This document shows, one piece after another, positions 8,531-18,268 of a stretch of DNA of 64,000 nucleotides. Position numbers and translations under genes: made by a program. Numbering within the stretch: position 1 is the first letter of the stretch; the number at the start of each line of letters is the position of its first letter. The notes below the pieces were generated by a model that did not search any database, was not told where the DNA came from, and was given only the letters and a program-made list of their open reading frames with translations. Source of the stretch: Wandonia haliotis (GTDB lineage Bacteria > Bacteroidota > Bacteroidia > Flavobacteriales_D > Crocinitomicaceae); assembly GCF_039523435.1 (NCBI RefSeq), contig NZ_BAAAFH010000022.1, forward strand, positions 868,001 through 932,000. The letters are read 5' to 3'.

Positions 8531-9562
8531 CTATATCCTTGCTCTTGTTGTAGCTAAAGGGCTTGGCATTACCCAACGCACAAAAAACTCTATGCCCCCT
8601 CTTGCTCTTGATGCTGCTGTAAGTGATGACAGGTTAACATCGTAGGCAGCGCCAATTTCTAACCCTGACCATTGAAAAAGTGCCTTTATGATAAGCGCAT
8701 CCTGATTCCGATAAAATGCACCTAATGCAAAGCTTGTTCTTTCAAGGTTTGTTGTCCTTCTTGAACCTTCCTGAAGTATATACCTGGCATAGGTACCGAA
8801 TAGTATTTCCCGGGCTTTTCCCTGCTGATGATAATAAACCCCCGGTTCAATAATAAGATTTGAATTACCAATTCCAAATGCACCATTCACAAAACCGGAA
8901 AACCGCATATACATTTTCTCGTCTGTCTGATTTATAAACGAAAAGGAAGGACGATTAAGATGATACACTCCAAAACCTGCGTTCACTTTTGTCGAGTTAT
9001 TGGCAGACATATACATTTCTTCTGCACTAAACGTATATACAATTCCGGCTCCGGCATCAAACATATGAAATGAAGCCGAATTAAAGCTCTCTCCACTCGA
9101 CAAGTTTCCATTGTATGCCATACCATCATACTGACTTCCCCACTTCCCTGCAGCCGGATTGAACGATCGTTGTGCCCATCCGACATAAGCTCCTCCTCCG
9201 AATGTATGCCCATCACTTAATAAAACGTGATAAGCAACGTTCAGATTGACATTATTAGTAGTAACTCTCGCTGCACCTGCCCTGTCATTGAAAAAATTCA
9301 GTCCTAAGGCAAGATGTCCTTTTTTACCTCTTTTGTTTGGGTTTACACGCATATCAAAAGAAGCGGCCATTGTCTGAAATGGTTCCGCAACACTGTTCCA
9401 CTGTGTTCTGTAATTTACAATTGCCTGCAGATCATGATTAGCACCTGTCAATCCCGGGTTTAATGTTAACGGAGAATAAGACATCTGCGAAAAGTGCACA
9501 TCTTGTGAAAGCACACTGTTCATAGATAGTAATGCACATACAAGTATTAAAATTCGTTTCAT
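8531..9562 (-). CDS. PorP/SprF family T9SS outer-membrane protein
   Basis: 343 residues with a signal peptide (MKRILILVCALLSMNSVLS) followed by the hallmark QDVHFSQMSYSPLTLNPGLTG of the PorP/SprF family; the body alternates beta strands of an outer-membrane barrel (SFALGAFYRNQDALIIKA, SGLEIGAAYDVNLS). Members are needed for secretion or surface attachment of CHU_C-type T9SS substrates, and each usually sits beside its substrate. Here the gene follows the 1447-residue SprB-like adhesin by 22 bases on the same strand, which fits a dedicated SprF-like partner. The last residues (ATTRARI) are polar rather than a typical barrel-closing aromatic. Confidence 0.88.
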   Translation of the reverse strand: MKRILILVCALLSMNSVLSQDVHFSQMSYSPLTLNPGLTGANHDLQAIVNYRTQWNSVAEPFQTMAASFDMRVNPNKRGKKGHLALGLNFFNDRAGAARVTTNNVNLNVAYHVLLSDGHTFGGGAYVGWAQRSFNPAAGKWGSQYDGMAYNGNLSSGESFNSASFHMFDAGAGIVYTFSAEEMYMSANNSTKVNAGFGVYHLNRPSFSFINQTDEKMYMRFSGFVNGAFGIGNSNLIIEPGVYYHQQGKAREILFGTYARYILQEGSRRTTNLERTSFALGAFYRNQDALIIKALFQWSGLEIGAAYDVNLSSLTAASRARGGIEFFVRWVMPSPLATTRARI

Positions 9563-9584
9563 AGGTTCTCTGTTATGATTACTG

Positions 9585-12500
9585 CTATCTGACTACATTT
9601 ATATTCCCGGAGTCAATGACCTCTGTTCCATCCACCAAACGGATCCTCAACTTATAGACATAAACACCCGTCTGAACAGGTTTCCCTCTGAAAATTCCAT
9701 CCCAACAGTTCGCCTGGTTGTCAGAAATAAAGACTCTTTCTCCCCATCGGTTGTAGATCGACAACTCAAACTCCTGTACACAATCCCCCATTACGCAATG
9801 CTCATCATTATTCCCATCATCATTCGGAGAGAAAATGGTAGGAACAAAAATTTCTCCACATACATTTTCAACAAAGATGACTACCGTAGTGTCTCCGGCA
9901 CATCCGTTTTCATCAATAGACGTAACAACATAAGTAGTTGTAACCATTGGTGAAGCAATCGGATCCGGACAGTCTGTACAACTCAACCCTTCTTCAGGTG
10001 TCCACGTATAGGTATAGCCACCTGACGCTTCCAATTGTACCGATTCTCCCGCATCAATTGTTGCTACCGGAGGAACTACTGTGACAAATAGTTCTCCTAT
10101 CACACCAACTGTTATTGTTTCAGTAGTTGAACAACCGGTATCATCTGTAACAATCACTTCATACTCTCCGGTTGATACACCGGAAATATCCTGAGTAACC
10201 TCACCTGACGACCATACATAGGTGTAGTTTCCACTTCCACCAGAAACCGAAAGGTCTATTGCCCCGTTTGCAACGCCACAGTCTTCATCTGTAACAGAAG
10301 CTGTTACTGTTATTACCGACCCTGCACCTATCGTTACATTAATCGATGTTATACATCCAGAATCGTCTGTAACAGTGACTGTGTAAGTTCCCGTAGCTAA
10401 TCCCGTAGCTGTAGCTGAGGTTCCTCCTGAAGGTGACCATGCATATGTATAATTACCTGAACCTCCGGTTGCGGATACTGTTGCGGATCCGTTTGCCGCA
10501 CCCAGACATGTCTCGTCAGATACTGAAGTAATCGTGGCTGTTGGTGCATTTTGATTGTTTACATTGATTGTTTCTGTTAGCTGGCAACCATTGGCATCAG
10601 TTACAACTACTGAGTAGACTCCCGCTGACAATCCGGAAACACTTGCTGTCGTTCCTACATTTGGCGTCCAGACATAACTATATGGTCCCGTGCCTCCTGA
10701 AACATTAACTGTTGCCTGTCCATCATTAATTCCACAGGAAGCATCGACAGACGAAGTAATAACGGTCATAACGGTCGATTCTGTAATAACAACCTGAATA
10801 GTACCTGTGCAACCATCAGTATCTTCAGCTACAATTGTATACGTCTGAGGGGAAAGTCCTGTCTGACTTCCTCCGGTCATACCTCCCGGATTCCATGTAT
10901 AGGAATAAGGTGCATTTCCTCCTGATGCAACAACCGTTGCTGCTCCGTCATTAGCTCCATTACAACTTACATCCGTATGACTTGATTCTGTCACAGTGAT
11001 TGTAGGACATCCGGTACAGGAAACAGTGACTGTTTGTTGAACCGTACATGAATTAGCGTCGGTTACTGTTACTGTATATCCACCTGGTGCAAGATTTGAA
11101 ATCGAAGATGTCGTTTCACCTGTTGACCAACTATAGGTATAAGATCCTGTTCCTCCTGAGGGTGAAGCCGAAGCCGTTCCTGTGTTATCACAGGCATCGG
11201 TTGCCACAGCATTTGCTGAAAGCGCAGATGGTTCTGCAATAGTAACCTGCACAGACCCCGGACAGTTATTAGCATCTTCAACAGAGACCGTGTACGTCTG
11301 TGGAGACAATCCTGTTTGAGTTGCACCTGTTATATTCCCCGGCGTCCATGTATAAGTATAGGGTCCGGAGCCTCCTGTTGCAGATACAGTTGCTGCTCCG
11401 TCATTAGCTCCATTACAGCTTACATCAGACTGGTTACTGATAGCTACATTAATCTGCGGACAAGGAGGATCTGTTGAACAAGGTGATAAATCAGCCAATG
11501 AACTGATGACAGTAAATACACCATTACCATCGGTAACCATCAAAGGAAACGTTGTAGGGGTATAGGAAGTTCCAACTCCGACAGAAGTCCAAACTGTATC
11601 AATATCACTACAAGTATTGGAACTACATCCATCATAGAAACCAAAAATAGGAATGTATTGAGGAGTTGTAGAAGGACAATCAATACATTCCTGTTCAGAA
11701 TTTATTGGGTAAGTAACCGGAGTTTCTACACCAGTTTCCCAGTTGTAGTTCCCATCACCACCAGATGCAACCAAATCTCCATTTTGGTCAATACATATAT
11801 TTAACTCAGGACACTCGTCCACAACAATATCAATCGATTCAGAACCACATGGTAATGTATAAGTTATCGTATGTGTCCCCACTCCTGCAACCGCAGGATC
11901 AAACACACCTGCTGCATCAACACCTGTTCCACTCCAAGTTCCTCCAGAAGAACTAATTGATGTCAGTGTAACAGGTGAATCTGTAATACAAAGCGGATCA
12001 ACAGGACATACTGCTACATCACAACATTCAATCGACTTTGGCGCACAAGCAGTTGCTGCAAAAGACTGGATCGTTCCTGTTCTTGAATTACTGGAAGATG
12101 TACCCGTAGAGCCACAAGCTATGACATCTCCATTTAGTGATACATGTACATCATATACGTTATAAGTAGTAGGAAAAGAAGCTATTTGATTAAGATTCTG
12201 ATCAAACTTATACACTCCATTAGCCGAGCCGACATAAATATTTCCGCAATCGTCAATATCTATTCCACTATTTCCAACCTGGGAAGAAGTTCCAAGAAAA
12301 GGCACTGTTGTTGTATTATATATTCCCCCAGGAATCGCAACAGTACTTACTATATTACTTGTATAAAAATCTCGCTTCTGAAGTTGATTTCCTCTGTTAA
12401 CATATATAAACCCATCATAATGTGCCAAAGCCATAATTCCAGAATTATCATAGCGATAATTTTCACATTTATAACTCAACGTTGAACCATTATCAAAAAG

Positions 12501-13928
12501 AACAGACGACGCTCCTGCTGCTCCACATGCATTCAAATCATTATGAACGTATCCAATTGAATCGTGTGTGAGGAAATAATACCTTCCATTTTCTGAGGGA
12601 GCTATCGCCCTCACCTCCTGAGGATCAAAAAGGCCTCCCGCTGAACCATGAAGCTGCACACTAGTAACCACGTTCCCGTTATTCATATTCATTTCATAAA
12701 TATAGGGCACCGGTGGAACCGTCCCCCCAGTACCTCCTATAACCAATCTTGTCTGATCACAGTTAAAAGTAATATTCCAGAATTCAGTAGATGTAAAAAG
12801 ACCTCCCGGGTTTGCATTATTCCAAACAAGACCTCCTGCAGGACTTACTTTTTGAATACGAGCTGTAGACCCATTCGAAACATAAGAATTTCCCGCTATA
12901 TCAGTAGCAAATGTTCCAAGCCACATAGTAGTGTCATATGGAGTATTGTATGTCCACTGCAGAGTACCAGCCTGATCATACTTTAGCAATTGTAATGGCA
13001 TAATTCCCCCAATTATATAAACATTACCTGCCCCATCACGTTCACATTCCCAAATACACTTCCAGTTTGTGTTAAAATTTGGCGTTTGTGTCCACGGATC
13101 AATTACTACTGTCCGCATTCTATTATAGTCACTTAGCTCAAAAGAAATGACATTTCCCATTATACGATATTGAGAATGTATAACATCACTTACATTTCCC
13201 TCGTAAAATGTAAGTGGGGCATGATCAATTATGTCTCCCAATACAGTAGAGGTTCTAATCGTACCATCTGACTGCATCTGAATATCTTTTGAATAACTTA
13301 GTTTTACAACAGAAGGGTCTGAACCAGGATGCAAAACAACCGAATATTTAATTCCAATTTCCGGATGAAATTCATACACTACATCAATATTTGGATATAA
13401 GTCTTTATATATTAACTTTTGAAATGATGGAATCTTATTAATATTGATTAATTCCCGATTCGAGTTATAAATAGTGTAGCTATGATAAAAAGAGTCCTCA
13501 TTCTCAGCAATTATTCTGACATTTGGATTAGCACCCACCCAAAAAGCAGTAAGCTCATCACGTGTCTCTACAAGTCGGTTATAAAAATCAGCTTCCTGAA
13601 ATTTCTGCCAATCTTCATTATTATTAAACCCTTCTGCCTTCCTTGATTTTCTATATTCTTTTTCGGCCTTACTGCGTCCTCTTTTATCCTTGTGTGATAG
13701 TTCAAAAATAACTCCCGACTTAGTAAAGTAGTAATTATGATTTCCACCATCATGCGCATAATGAATTTCATCATCACTACTTTTCAACCGATCATCAAAC
13801 TGCCCTTTATTTTTAATAAAAGAACGATTTTGCCCCAGTTCCCTTTCCCAAGAAGACTGACCTACGGCAAGTTTCGTATTACAAATTAAGAAAACAACAA
13901 AAATTTGTAGTAGCAAATAGTTTTTCAT
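9585..13928 (-). CDS. SprB-repeat surface adhesin with CHU_C/type B T9SS sorting domain
   Basis: 1447 residues. Signal peptide (1-23), then an N-terminal domain with FIKNKGQFDDRL and VIFELSHKDKRGR, typical of large gliding-associated proteins; a middle region with beta-propeller-like or SBBP features (residues about 280-630); then about 830-1275 six SprB-like repeats of 70-80 residues, each with GGxGxYTYxW and GxYTVxVxDxxxC; a PKD/Ig-like stretch (VQLEASGGYTYTWTPEEGLSC); and the C-terminal sorting domain (about 1355-1447) with FVPTIFSPNDDGNND, LSIYNRWGERVF and GVYVYKLRI. It should be secreted by T9SS and held on the surface, with the PorP/SprF protein downstream as partner. Role in gliding or adhesion is inference. 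Confidence 0.9.
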   Translation of the reverse strand: MKNYLLLQIFVVFLICNTKLAVGQSSWERELGQNRSFIKNKGQFDDRLKSSDDEIHYAHDGGNHNYYFTKSGVIFELSHKDKRGRSKAEKEYRKSRKAEGFNNNEDWQKFQEADFYNRLVETRDELTAFWVGANPNVRIIAENEDSFYHSYTIYNSNRELININKIPSFQKLIYKDLYPNIDVVYEFHPEIGIKYSVVLHPGSDPSVVKLSYSKDIQMQSDGTIRTSTVLGDIIDHAPLTFYEGNVSDVIHSQYRIMGNVISFELSDYNRMRTVVIDPWTQTPNFNTNWKCIWECERDGAGNVYIIGGIMPLQLLKYDQAGTLQWTYNTPYDTTMWLGTFATDIAGNSYVSNGSTARIQKVSPAGGLVWNNANPGGLFTSTEFWNITFNCDQTRLVIGGTGGTVPPVPYIYEMNMNNGNVVTSVQLHGSAGGLFDPQEVRAIAPSENGRYYFLTHDSIGYVHNDLNACGAAGASSVLFDNGSTLSYKCENYRYDNSGIMALAHYDGFIYVNRGNQLQKRDFYTSNIVSTVAIPGGIYNTTTVPFLGTSSQVGNSGIDIDDCGNIYVGSANGVYKFDQNLNQIASFPTTYNVYDVHVSLNGDVIACGSTGTSSSNSRTGTIQSFAATACAPKSIECCDVAVCPVDPLCITDSPVTLTSISSSGGTWSGTGVDAAGVFDPAVAGVGTHTITYTLPCGSESIDIVVDECPELNICIDQNGDLVASGGDGNYNWETGVETPVTYPINSEQECIDCPSTTPQYIPIFGFYDGCSSNTCSDIDTVWTSVGVGTSYTPTTFPLMVTDGNGVFTVISSLADLSPCSTDPPCPQINVAISNQSDVSCNGANDGAATVSATGGSGPYTYTWTPGNITGATQTGLSPQTYTVSVEDANNCPGSVQVTIAEPSALSANAVATDACDNTGTASASPSGGTGSYTYSWSTGETTSSISNLAPGGYTVTVTDANSCTVQQTVTVSCTGCPTITVTESSHTDVSCNGANDGAATVVASGGNAPYSYTWNPGGMTGGSQTGLSPQTYTIVAEDTDGCTGTIQVVITESTVMTVITSSVDASCGINDGQATVNVSGGTGPYSYVWTPNVGTTASVSGLSAGVYSVVVTDANGCQLTETINVNNQNAPTATITSVSDETCLGAANGSATVSATGGSGNYTYAWSPSGGTSATATGLATGTYTVTVTDDSGCITSINVTIGAGSVITVTASVTDEDCGVANGAIDLSVSGGSGNYTYVWSSGEVTQDISGVSTGEYEVIVTDDTGCSTTETITVGVIGELFVTVVPPVATIDAGESVQLEASGGYTYTWTPEEGLSCTDCPDPIASPMVTTTYVVTSIDENGCAGDTTVVIFVENVCGEIFVPTIFSPNDDGNNDEHCVMGDCVQEFELSIYNRWGERVFISDNQANCWDGIFRGKPVQTGVYVYKLRIRLVDGTEVIDSGNINVVR
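10936..11417 (-). repeat. Nearly identical segments in alternate SprB repeats
   Basis: Within the adhesin gene a 29-base stretch at 10936-10964 recurs without change at 11389-11417, 453 bases (151 codons) away, and the peptide SDVSCNGANDGAATV with its later TGLSPQTYT is shared. The period equals two SprB units, so the last duplication copied a pair of repeats. Confidence 0.75.
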
Positions 13929-14216
13929 ACTAAACTCTTATTTTACCTTAACAGCAAATAGTTTTGACCTAAATTGGCAACCAATTTTGTACAATTATAA
14001 ACTACTAACTACTTCATATTCTATCAAAAAACGAATAGTAGCACAGTAACAAGTAGTATAGCAATAAGTTACCAACAATCTGTAAGGTTAATTTATCTTG
14101 TCAAATGTATTCAAGAAAACAATTCAATAGTACAGGGCTGCCCCCTCAATTAACAGAATATTGTGTTTATTTGTTAAATAATTAACATAAAATAGTAGCT
14201 CTATTTAAATGAAACC

Positions 14217-14867
14217 CTAAAATTCCTCTATTTCATCCAGATAGGGTTTATTTTCCATAACCCAAAGTAGCAGGCTGTTATTTCTGGCATCCAATTCCAG
14301 TTTCTTACAAATACGTGATCTATAATTCTCAACTGATTTAACAGAAATAAATAACAAATCACTGATTTCTTTACTTGTATATTTCTGACTGACCAACTTT
14401 AATGTCTTCAACTCAACCTGAGTCAGTTGTTCCAGTTTCTTAAGCAGGTTTTTTATTTTCCCCTCGCTTTCTTCTTCCATTTTTCGCAAGCCCTGGGCAG
14501 AGAATCTTTTCCCTTCCAGCACTTCGTGAATACATTGCACCAGTTCTTCTGATGTATGGTCTTTTACTAAATATCCAACCGCTCCGCTATTAAAGGCTTT
14601 ACGCTGCATTTCTATATCGTTATACATTGTAAGGATGATCAGTTTTGTCTCCGATTGTTCACTCACTTCCTGACATACCTGTAACCCGGTCATTACCGGC
14701 ATATCAATATCAAGAATGGCAATATCAGGTGATTCTTTAAGAATAGAATCTGCAGCTTCTTTTCCGTTTGTAAATTCCTGAATTTCTATATCCTCAAAGG
14801 AAGCTTCTAAAAGTGATTTTACGCCACTTCTAAAAATCGGGTGATCATCAGCAATAACAACTTTCAT
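14217..14867 (-). CDS. NarL/LuxR-type response regulator
   Basis: 216 residues. Receiver domain 1-120 with DD at 7-8, the phosphoacceptor D53 in ILDIDMP, T in ILTMYN and the lysine of YLVKD; HTH_LuxR domain about 145-205 (LTQVELKTLKLVSQKYTSKEISDLLFISVKSVENYRSRICKKL, in pieces). It binds DNA as a phosphorylated dimer. The histidine kinase with HisKA_3 domain lies 43 bases upstream on the same strand, the usual cognate arrangement, so the two form one two-component system. Targets are unknown; the divergent or neighbouring secreted proteins are possible but unproven. Confidence 0.92.
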   Translation of the reverse strand: MKVVIADDHPIFRSGVKSLLEASFEDIEIQEFTNGKEAADSILKESPDIAILDIDMPVMTGLQVCQEVSEQSETKLIILTMYNDIEMQRKAFNSGAVGYLVKDHTSEELVQCIHEVLEGKRFSAQGLRKMEEESEGKIKNLLKKLEQLTQVELKTLKLVSQKYTSKEISDLLFISVKSVENYRSRICKKLELDARNNSLLLWVMENKPYLDEIEEF

Positions 14868-14910
14868 GGGATAAAGATATAATTATTTCTTTACATTTTT
14901 TGCACACAGA

Positions 14911-16860
14911 CTATTCGAAACGAATGACACAACGGAAGCCTTTCCCCCTATTATCAGAGAAGATAGCCCTACCTCCAATTTTAAGTGCACGTTCCCGGAT
15001 CGTATTCAGACCAATTCCATCAGAGATTTCCTTTTCTGTAAATCCTCTTCCATTGTCCATGTATTCAAACTGGTAATATCCTCCCTGCTGCACAAGAATA
15101 ATTTTAAGGGCCGATGCATTCGCGTGCTTGATCGTATTATTAATTGATTCCTGCACAATTCTGTACACCTGTGTCTGGATTTCAAGCGGTAAATCATCAG
15201 CAGCTTCCGCTACTTCATAACTGCAAACAATTCCCGAACTTTTCTGTACACGCTCAGCCAACGAAGCAATTGACCTGACCAAACCTATTTTCTCCAGATA
15301 GGAAGGGTGAAGTGTATGCGACAGATTCCGCGTCTGGTTAATCATTTCTCCTACTTCCCCGTCCAATCCGTCAAGATTGTCAATTTTCCCCTGTCGGTAT
15401 AAATTGATTTTTGATTTAATTACAGACAAAGACTGTCCGATATCATCATGAAGATCTCTGGATATACGCGATCGCTCCTCATCGATATTCGAGATTAATT
15501 TTTGCGTATAATCTCTTTGCTGCTTTCTTCTTAATCGCACATGACGGTTATGGAAAAATGCTAAAACAAGCACAAGAAAGGATACCGAACTGATAATAAT
15601 GATGTTAATTCTTGAATTATTCAGCGCATTATCTTTGGCTAACAACTCGATTTCCGCATCTTTCTTTTCCAGATCGTAAATAACCTGTAGTTCAGCCATT
15701 TTTTCAGCATTATTTACTTCAGCAAGACTATCATGTAAAGAATAAAACTCTTCATAAGCTGCAAGTGCTATTTCATACCGCCCCAGATCTTTTAAAATCA
15801 TTGACTTAAAACGAAGACCACTTGCTTCATCTTGTTTTGACCCTACCTTATCCGCATATTCCAGCCCGGTTTCAACATACCCCAAAGCTTCATTGTAATT
15901 ACCTAAAGATCTGGTAACTGAACCTTTGAGAAAGTAGGCTTTTGGCAGGAAAGGGTAATCACCTGTCATTTCAAAAATATGTATGGCAGAATCTATGTAT
16001 AACAGGGCGGTGTCTTTCTTTCCTAATTCACTATACGAATTGCTGAGGTTTAATAGTGTCACTCCTATGCCTTGTGGAAATCCCAGATTCTCAGCTTTTA
16101 TTAATGTACTCCCATAATGTTCACGAGCTGCTTCAAAATCTCCTTTCTCGGATGAAATCAGCCCCAGATTATTATGCAGATTAAAAGCCAGACGTTCTTC
16201 CCCGAGTTCCTCCGCATATTTCAAACCTCTCTGCAAATCTTTTTCAGCCTCTTCGTATTGTTTATTATAAAACTTAATCAGACCAATATTATTAAGCATC
16301 ATACTGATATGATACTTCGAATCAATTTTTTCCGCTGACTTTAGTGCTTTGAGATAATAGTCCATTGCGTCGTTCCGGTTACTCCGCGATTCGGATATAA
16401 TTCCCAATCCGTTATAACACTCTACGATATTCTCTCCATCCCCTCTTTCAATTGATTTTTCCAGTAGTTCTTTGAACTGCTTTTCAGCAGTATAGCTATC
16501 GCTATCTACTAAAATAAACGCTTCCCGGATTAAAGTAGTGTTGTATAGTGTCCAGTCTTCATTTTTCTTCGCCAGCTTCTTGGATTTAATATAGTATTGT
16601 GCTGACGAAACCTTTTTCCTGGAAAAATAATAGTAGTTACCATAATACTGATAAATCAAAGCTTCTCTTGAAAGATCCTTTAGTTCTCTTGCAATTTTTA
16701 TTGCACTATCTCCATAAGAAAACACAGAACTGGAATCATAATACGTGCTCTGTCTTATATTTTTGGCTAAACTGTCAAACTGTTCTTCTAATTGCTCTTT
16801 ATTCTGTCCAAAGCAAGTGATTATCATTAAATTGACAACACAAAATATGCATAATTTCAT
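14911..16860 (-). CDS. TPR sensor histidine kinase (HisKA_3)
   Basis: 649 residues. N-terminal signal peptide (1-19), then about ten TPR-type helical pairs (25-390, e.g. YNGLGIISESRSNRNDAMDYYLKAL in part), a single membrane helix at 418-437, a HisKA_3 dimerisation helix with H471 in SRISRDLHDDIGQ, and a HATPase_c domain with N-box (IVQESINNTIKHA), G1 (DNGRGF) and GIGLNTIRERA. The TPR part is predicted periplasmic, so it may sense an envelope peptide or protein; this inside-out TPR layout is frequent in Bacteroidota. It phosphorylates the adjacent NarL-type regulator. The signal peptide supports the ATG at 16860. Confidence 0.92.
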   Translation of the reverse strand: MKLCIFCVVNLMIITCFGQNKEQLEEQFDSLAKNIRQSTYYDSSSVFSYGDSAIKIARELKDLSREALIYQYYGNYYYFSRKKVSSAQYYIKSKKLAKKNEDWTLYNTTLIREAFILVDSDSYTAEKQFKELLEKSIERGDGENIVECYNGLGIISESRSNRNDAMDYYLKALKSAEKIDSKYHISMMLNNIGLIKFYNKQYEEAEKDLQRGLKYAEELGEERLAFNLHNNLGLISSEKGDFEAAREHYGSTLIKAENLGFPQGIGVTLLNLSNSYSELGKKDTALLYIDSAIHIFEMTGDYPFLPKAYFLKGSVTRSLGNYNEALGYVETGLEYADKVGSKQDEASGLRFKSMILKDLGRYEIALAAYEEFYSLHDSLAEVNNAEKMAELQVIYDLEKKDAEIELLAKDNALNNSRINIIIISSVSFLVLVLAFFHNRHVRLRRKQQRDYTQKLISNIDEERSRISRDLHDDIGQSLSVIKSKINLYRQGKIDNLDGLDGEVGEMINQTRNLSHTLHPSYLEKIGLVRSIASLAERVQKSSGIVCSYEVAEAADDLPLEIQTQVYRIVQESINNTIKHANASALKIILVQQGGYYQFEYMDNGRGFTEKEISDGIGLNTIRERALKIGGRAIFSDNRGKGFRCVIRFE

Positions 16861-17228
16861 GTATTTTGGGATTTCATAAGTTGGCGATTAAATGTAATAT
16901 TTTTTTAACAATTTGAAAAATAAAATAACAACTTATTTTACTATTCAAACATCTCTAATTGGTAACGTCTACTTTTCCCTTACTCTAAAGAGGAATCAGA
17001 ATACATACTTCCTTCATAATCAATTAAAAGAAGAATCTCCTTTTATACGCAAGAAAAAGCAACTAAACGAACATAACAGACAACTTATCGACAACAAAAG
17101 CCAACTAGTCGAAAAATAATACTAATTAACATTTTATTTATTGTTCGGTAACTAAAAAACCATGTACTTTGCGCCGCATTTTAATTATGCATGCATAATA
17201 AATAATAAAAAACAACCGAAAAAACACC
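16861..17228. other. 368-base intergenic region between divergent genes
   Basis: Very AT-rich. It holds the probable promoter of the plus-strand T9SS protein (17141-17171) and must hold the kinase promoter. A 68-codon ORF inside (16913-17119) has no family features and is not called. ATGCATGCAT at 17187-17196 is a simple palindrome. Confidence 0.5.
17141..17171 (+). promoter_or_regulatory. Probable promoter of the 324-residue T9SS protein
   Basis: TTG at 17141-17143, 21 bases, then TACTTTG at 17165-17171, one base short of the TAnnTTTG consensus. The start codon is 58 bases on. Confidence 0.45.
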
Positions 17229-18203
17229 ATGAAAATCGTATCTACACTTGTATTGTTGATGGCATTAATCTCTAACTACAGTTTGTCTCAATGTACATTT
17301 ACATCTTCCAACGGAACCGGATATGAAGTTACTATTTCATTAACTCCGTACGAGATTGTACAACTTACCACTCCATCCGATTGTGGTTCTACAGTCAATT
17401 ATGGAATCAATTTATTCTACTCGGTAAACTTCAGAGGGAAAAGCCCCAACGGAGGTCTGAACACACTGAACGGAATACTTTATATAGGAAACGACCAATT
17501 AAGCTTTGACCTACCGGAGCAAGGTGGTTCAGGAGTTACCATGGCGGTTCTGGTTAATCCATGTGATTACCGCGATCAGATTCCACAACCTCCTGTTCAG
17601 GCTACAATACATATTCAAGGTCCTGGTATCAGTAATCAGGTAAATGCTCCTTGCGAATTAGCGGGATCTCCTCTACCTGTAGAACTAACTGCTTTTGAAG
17701 GTGTTCAAAACGGTAACGGAATCAGGCTAAACTGGACAACTGCCAGTGAAAGAAACAATGATTACTTCATCATTCAAAAGTCTACAAACGGAACAGATTT
17801 TGCAACGATTGATTACGTTAAGGGTTCAGGAACGACAACTGTTGAACAAAACTATGTGTTCGAGGATCAGGAACCTGCAAAAGGAGTCAATTATTATAAG
17901 TTAATACAGGTTGACTACGATGGAACTCAAGAAGAAAAAGGGGTGATAAGTGTAGATTATACAAAATCCGATAATGTTTACTTTTATCCTAATCCAGTAG
18001 CAGGAACTACTTTATTTGTGGATGAAGTGGCAGATGGAAGCTCTCTTCAAATTATCAGCATGCAAGGAACACTAATCAAACAAATGGATCTTACAAGTAT
18101 TACTGAAATTCAACTGAATGATGTAATGTCAGGCACTTATTTTTTCCGCATTCTTGATAAGAACTTCGGGACTGTTACGACAGAACGTATTATTATTCGA
18201 TAA
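17229..18203 (+). CDS. Secreted protein with type A T9SS sorting domain
   Basis: 324 residues. Signal peptide (MKIVSTLVLLMALISNYSLSQ), a unique N-terminal domain (about 22-150, with cysteines CTFTSSNGTGYEV, PSDCGS, NPCDYRD), a short fibronectin-like module beginning LPVELTAFEG and including LNWTTASERNNDYFIIQKS (about 155-240), and a C-terminal sorting domain starting VYFYPNPVAGTTLFV and ending GTYFFRILDKN...TERIIIR. The first module gives no hint of activity. It should be exported by Sec, then across the outer membrane by T9SS. It is followed by a hairpin, and then by the SpoIIE phosphatase gene. Confidence 0.88.
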   Translation: MKIVSTLVLLMALISNYSLSQCTFTSSNGTGYEVTISLTPYEIVQLTTPSDCGSTVNYGINLFYSVNFRGKSPNGGLNTLNGILYIGNDQLSFDLPEQGGSGVTMAVLVNPCDYRDQIPQPPVQATIHIQGPGISNQVNAPCELAGSPLPVELTAFEGVQNGNGIRLNWTTASERNNDYFIIQKSTNGTDFATIDYVKGSGTTTVEQNYVFEDQEPAKGVNYYKLIQVDYDGTQEEKGVISVDYTKSDNVYFYPNPVAGTTLFVDEVADGSSLQIISMQGTLIKQMDLTSITEIQLNDVMSGTYFFRILDKNFGTVTTERIIIR

Positions 18204-18216
18204 ATACTATTGAACG

Positions 18217-18265
18217 AAAACCAGTTTCACCTGTTTACCGTATATTGGTTAGGTGAACTGGTTTT
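18217..18265 (+). terminator. Hairpin between the T9SS protein and the SpoIIE-type gene
   Basis: Long stem: AAAACCAGTT.CACCT (18217-18232) with AGGTGAACTGGTTTT (18251-18265), an 18-base loop and one bulged base, then a short T run. It ends 3 bases before the ATG of the next gene, so it either terminates the upstream transcript or, if read through, covers the next ribosome site. Confidence 0.6.
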
Positions 18266-18268
18266 CTT

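Noticed and set aside
12144..12986. Two antisense ORFs of about 112 codons inside the SprB-like adhesin gene
   Set aside because: Low-complexity Ile/Ser/Asn composition and total overlap with a clear protein; shadows.
16913..17119. 68-codon ORF in the intergenic region before the 324-residue T9SS gene
   Set aside because: AT-rich Lys/Asn/Gln composition, no domain, no ribosome site, and it runs toward the promoter of the next gene; looks like a chance frame.
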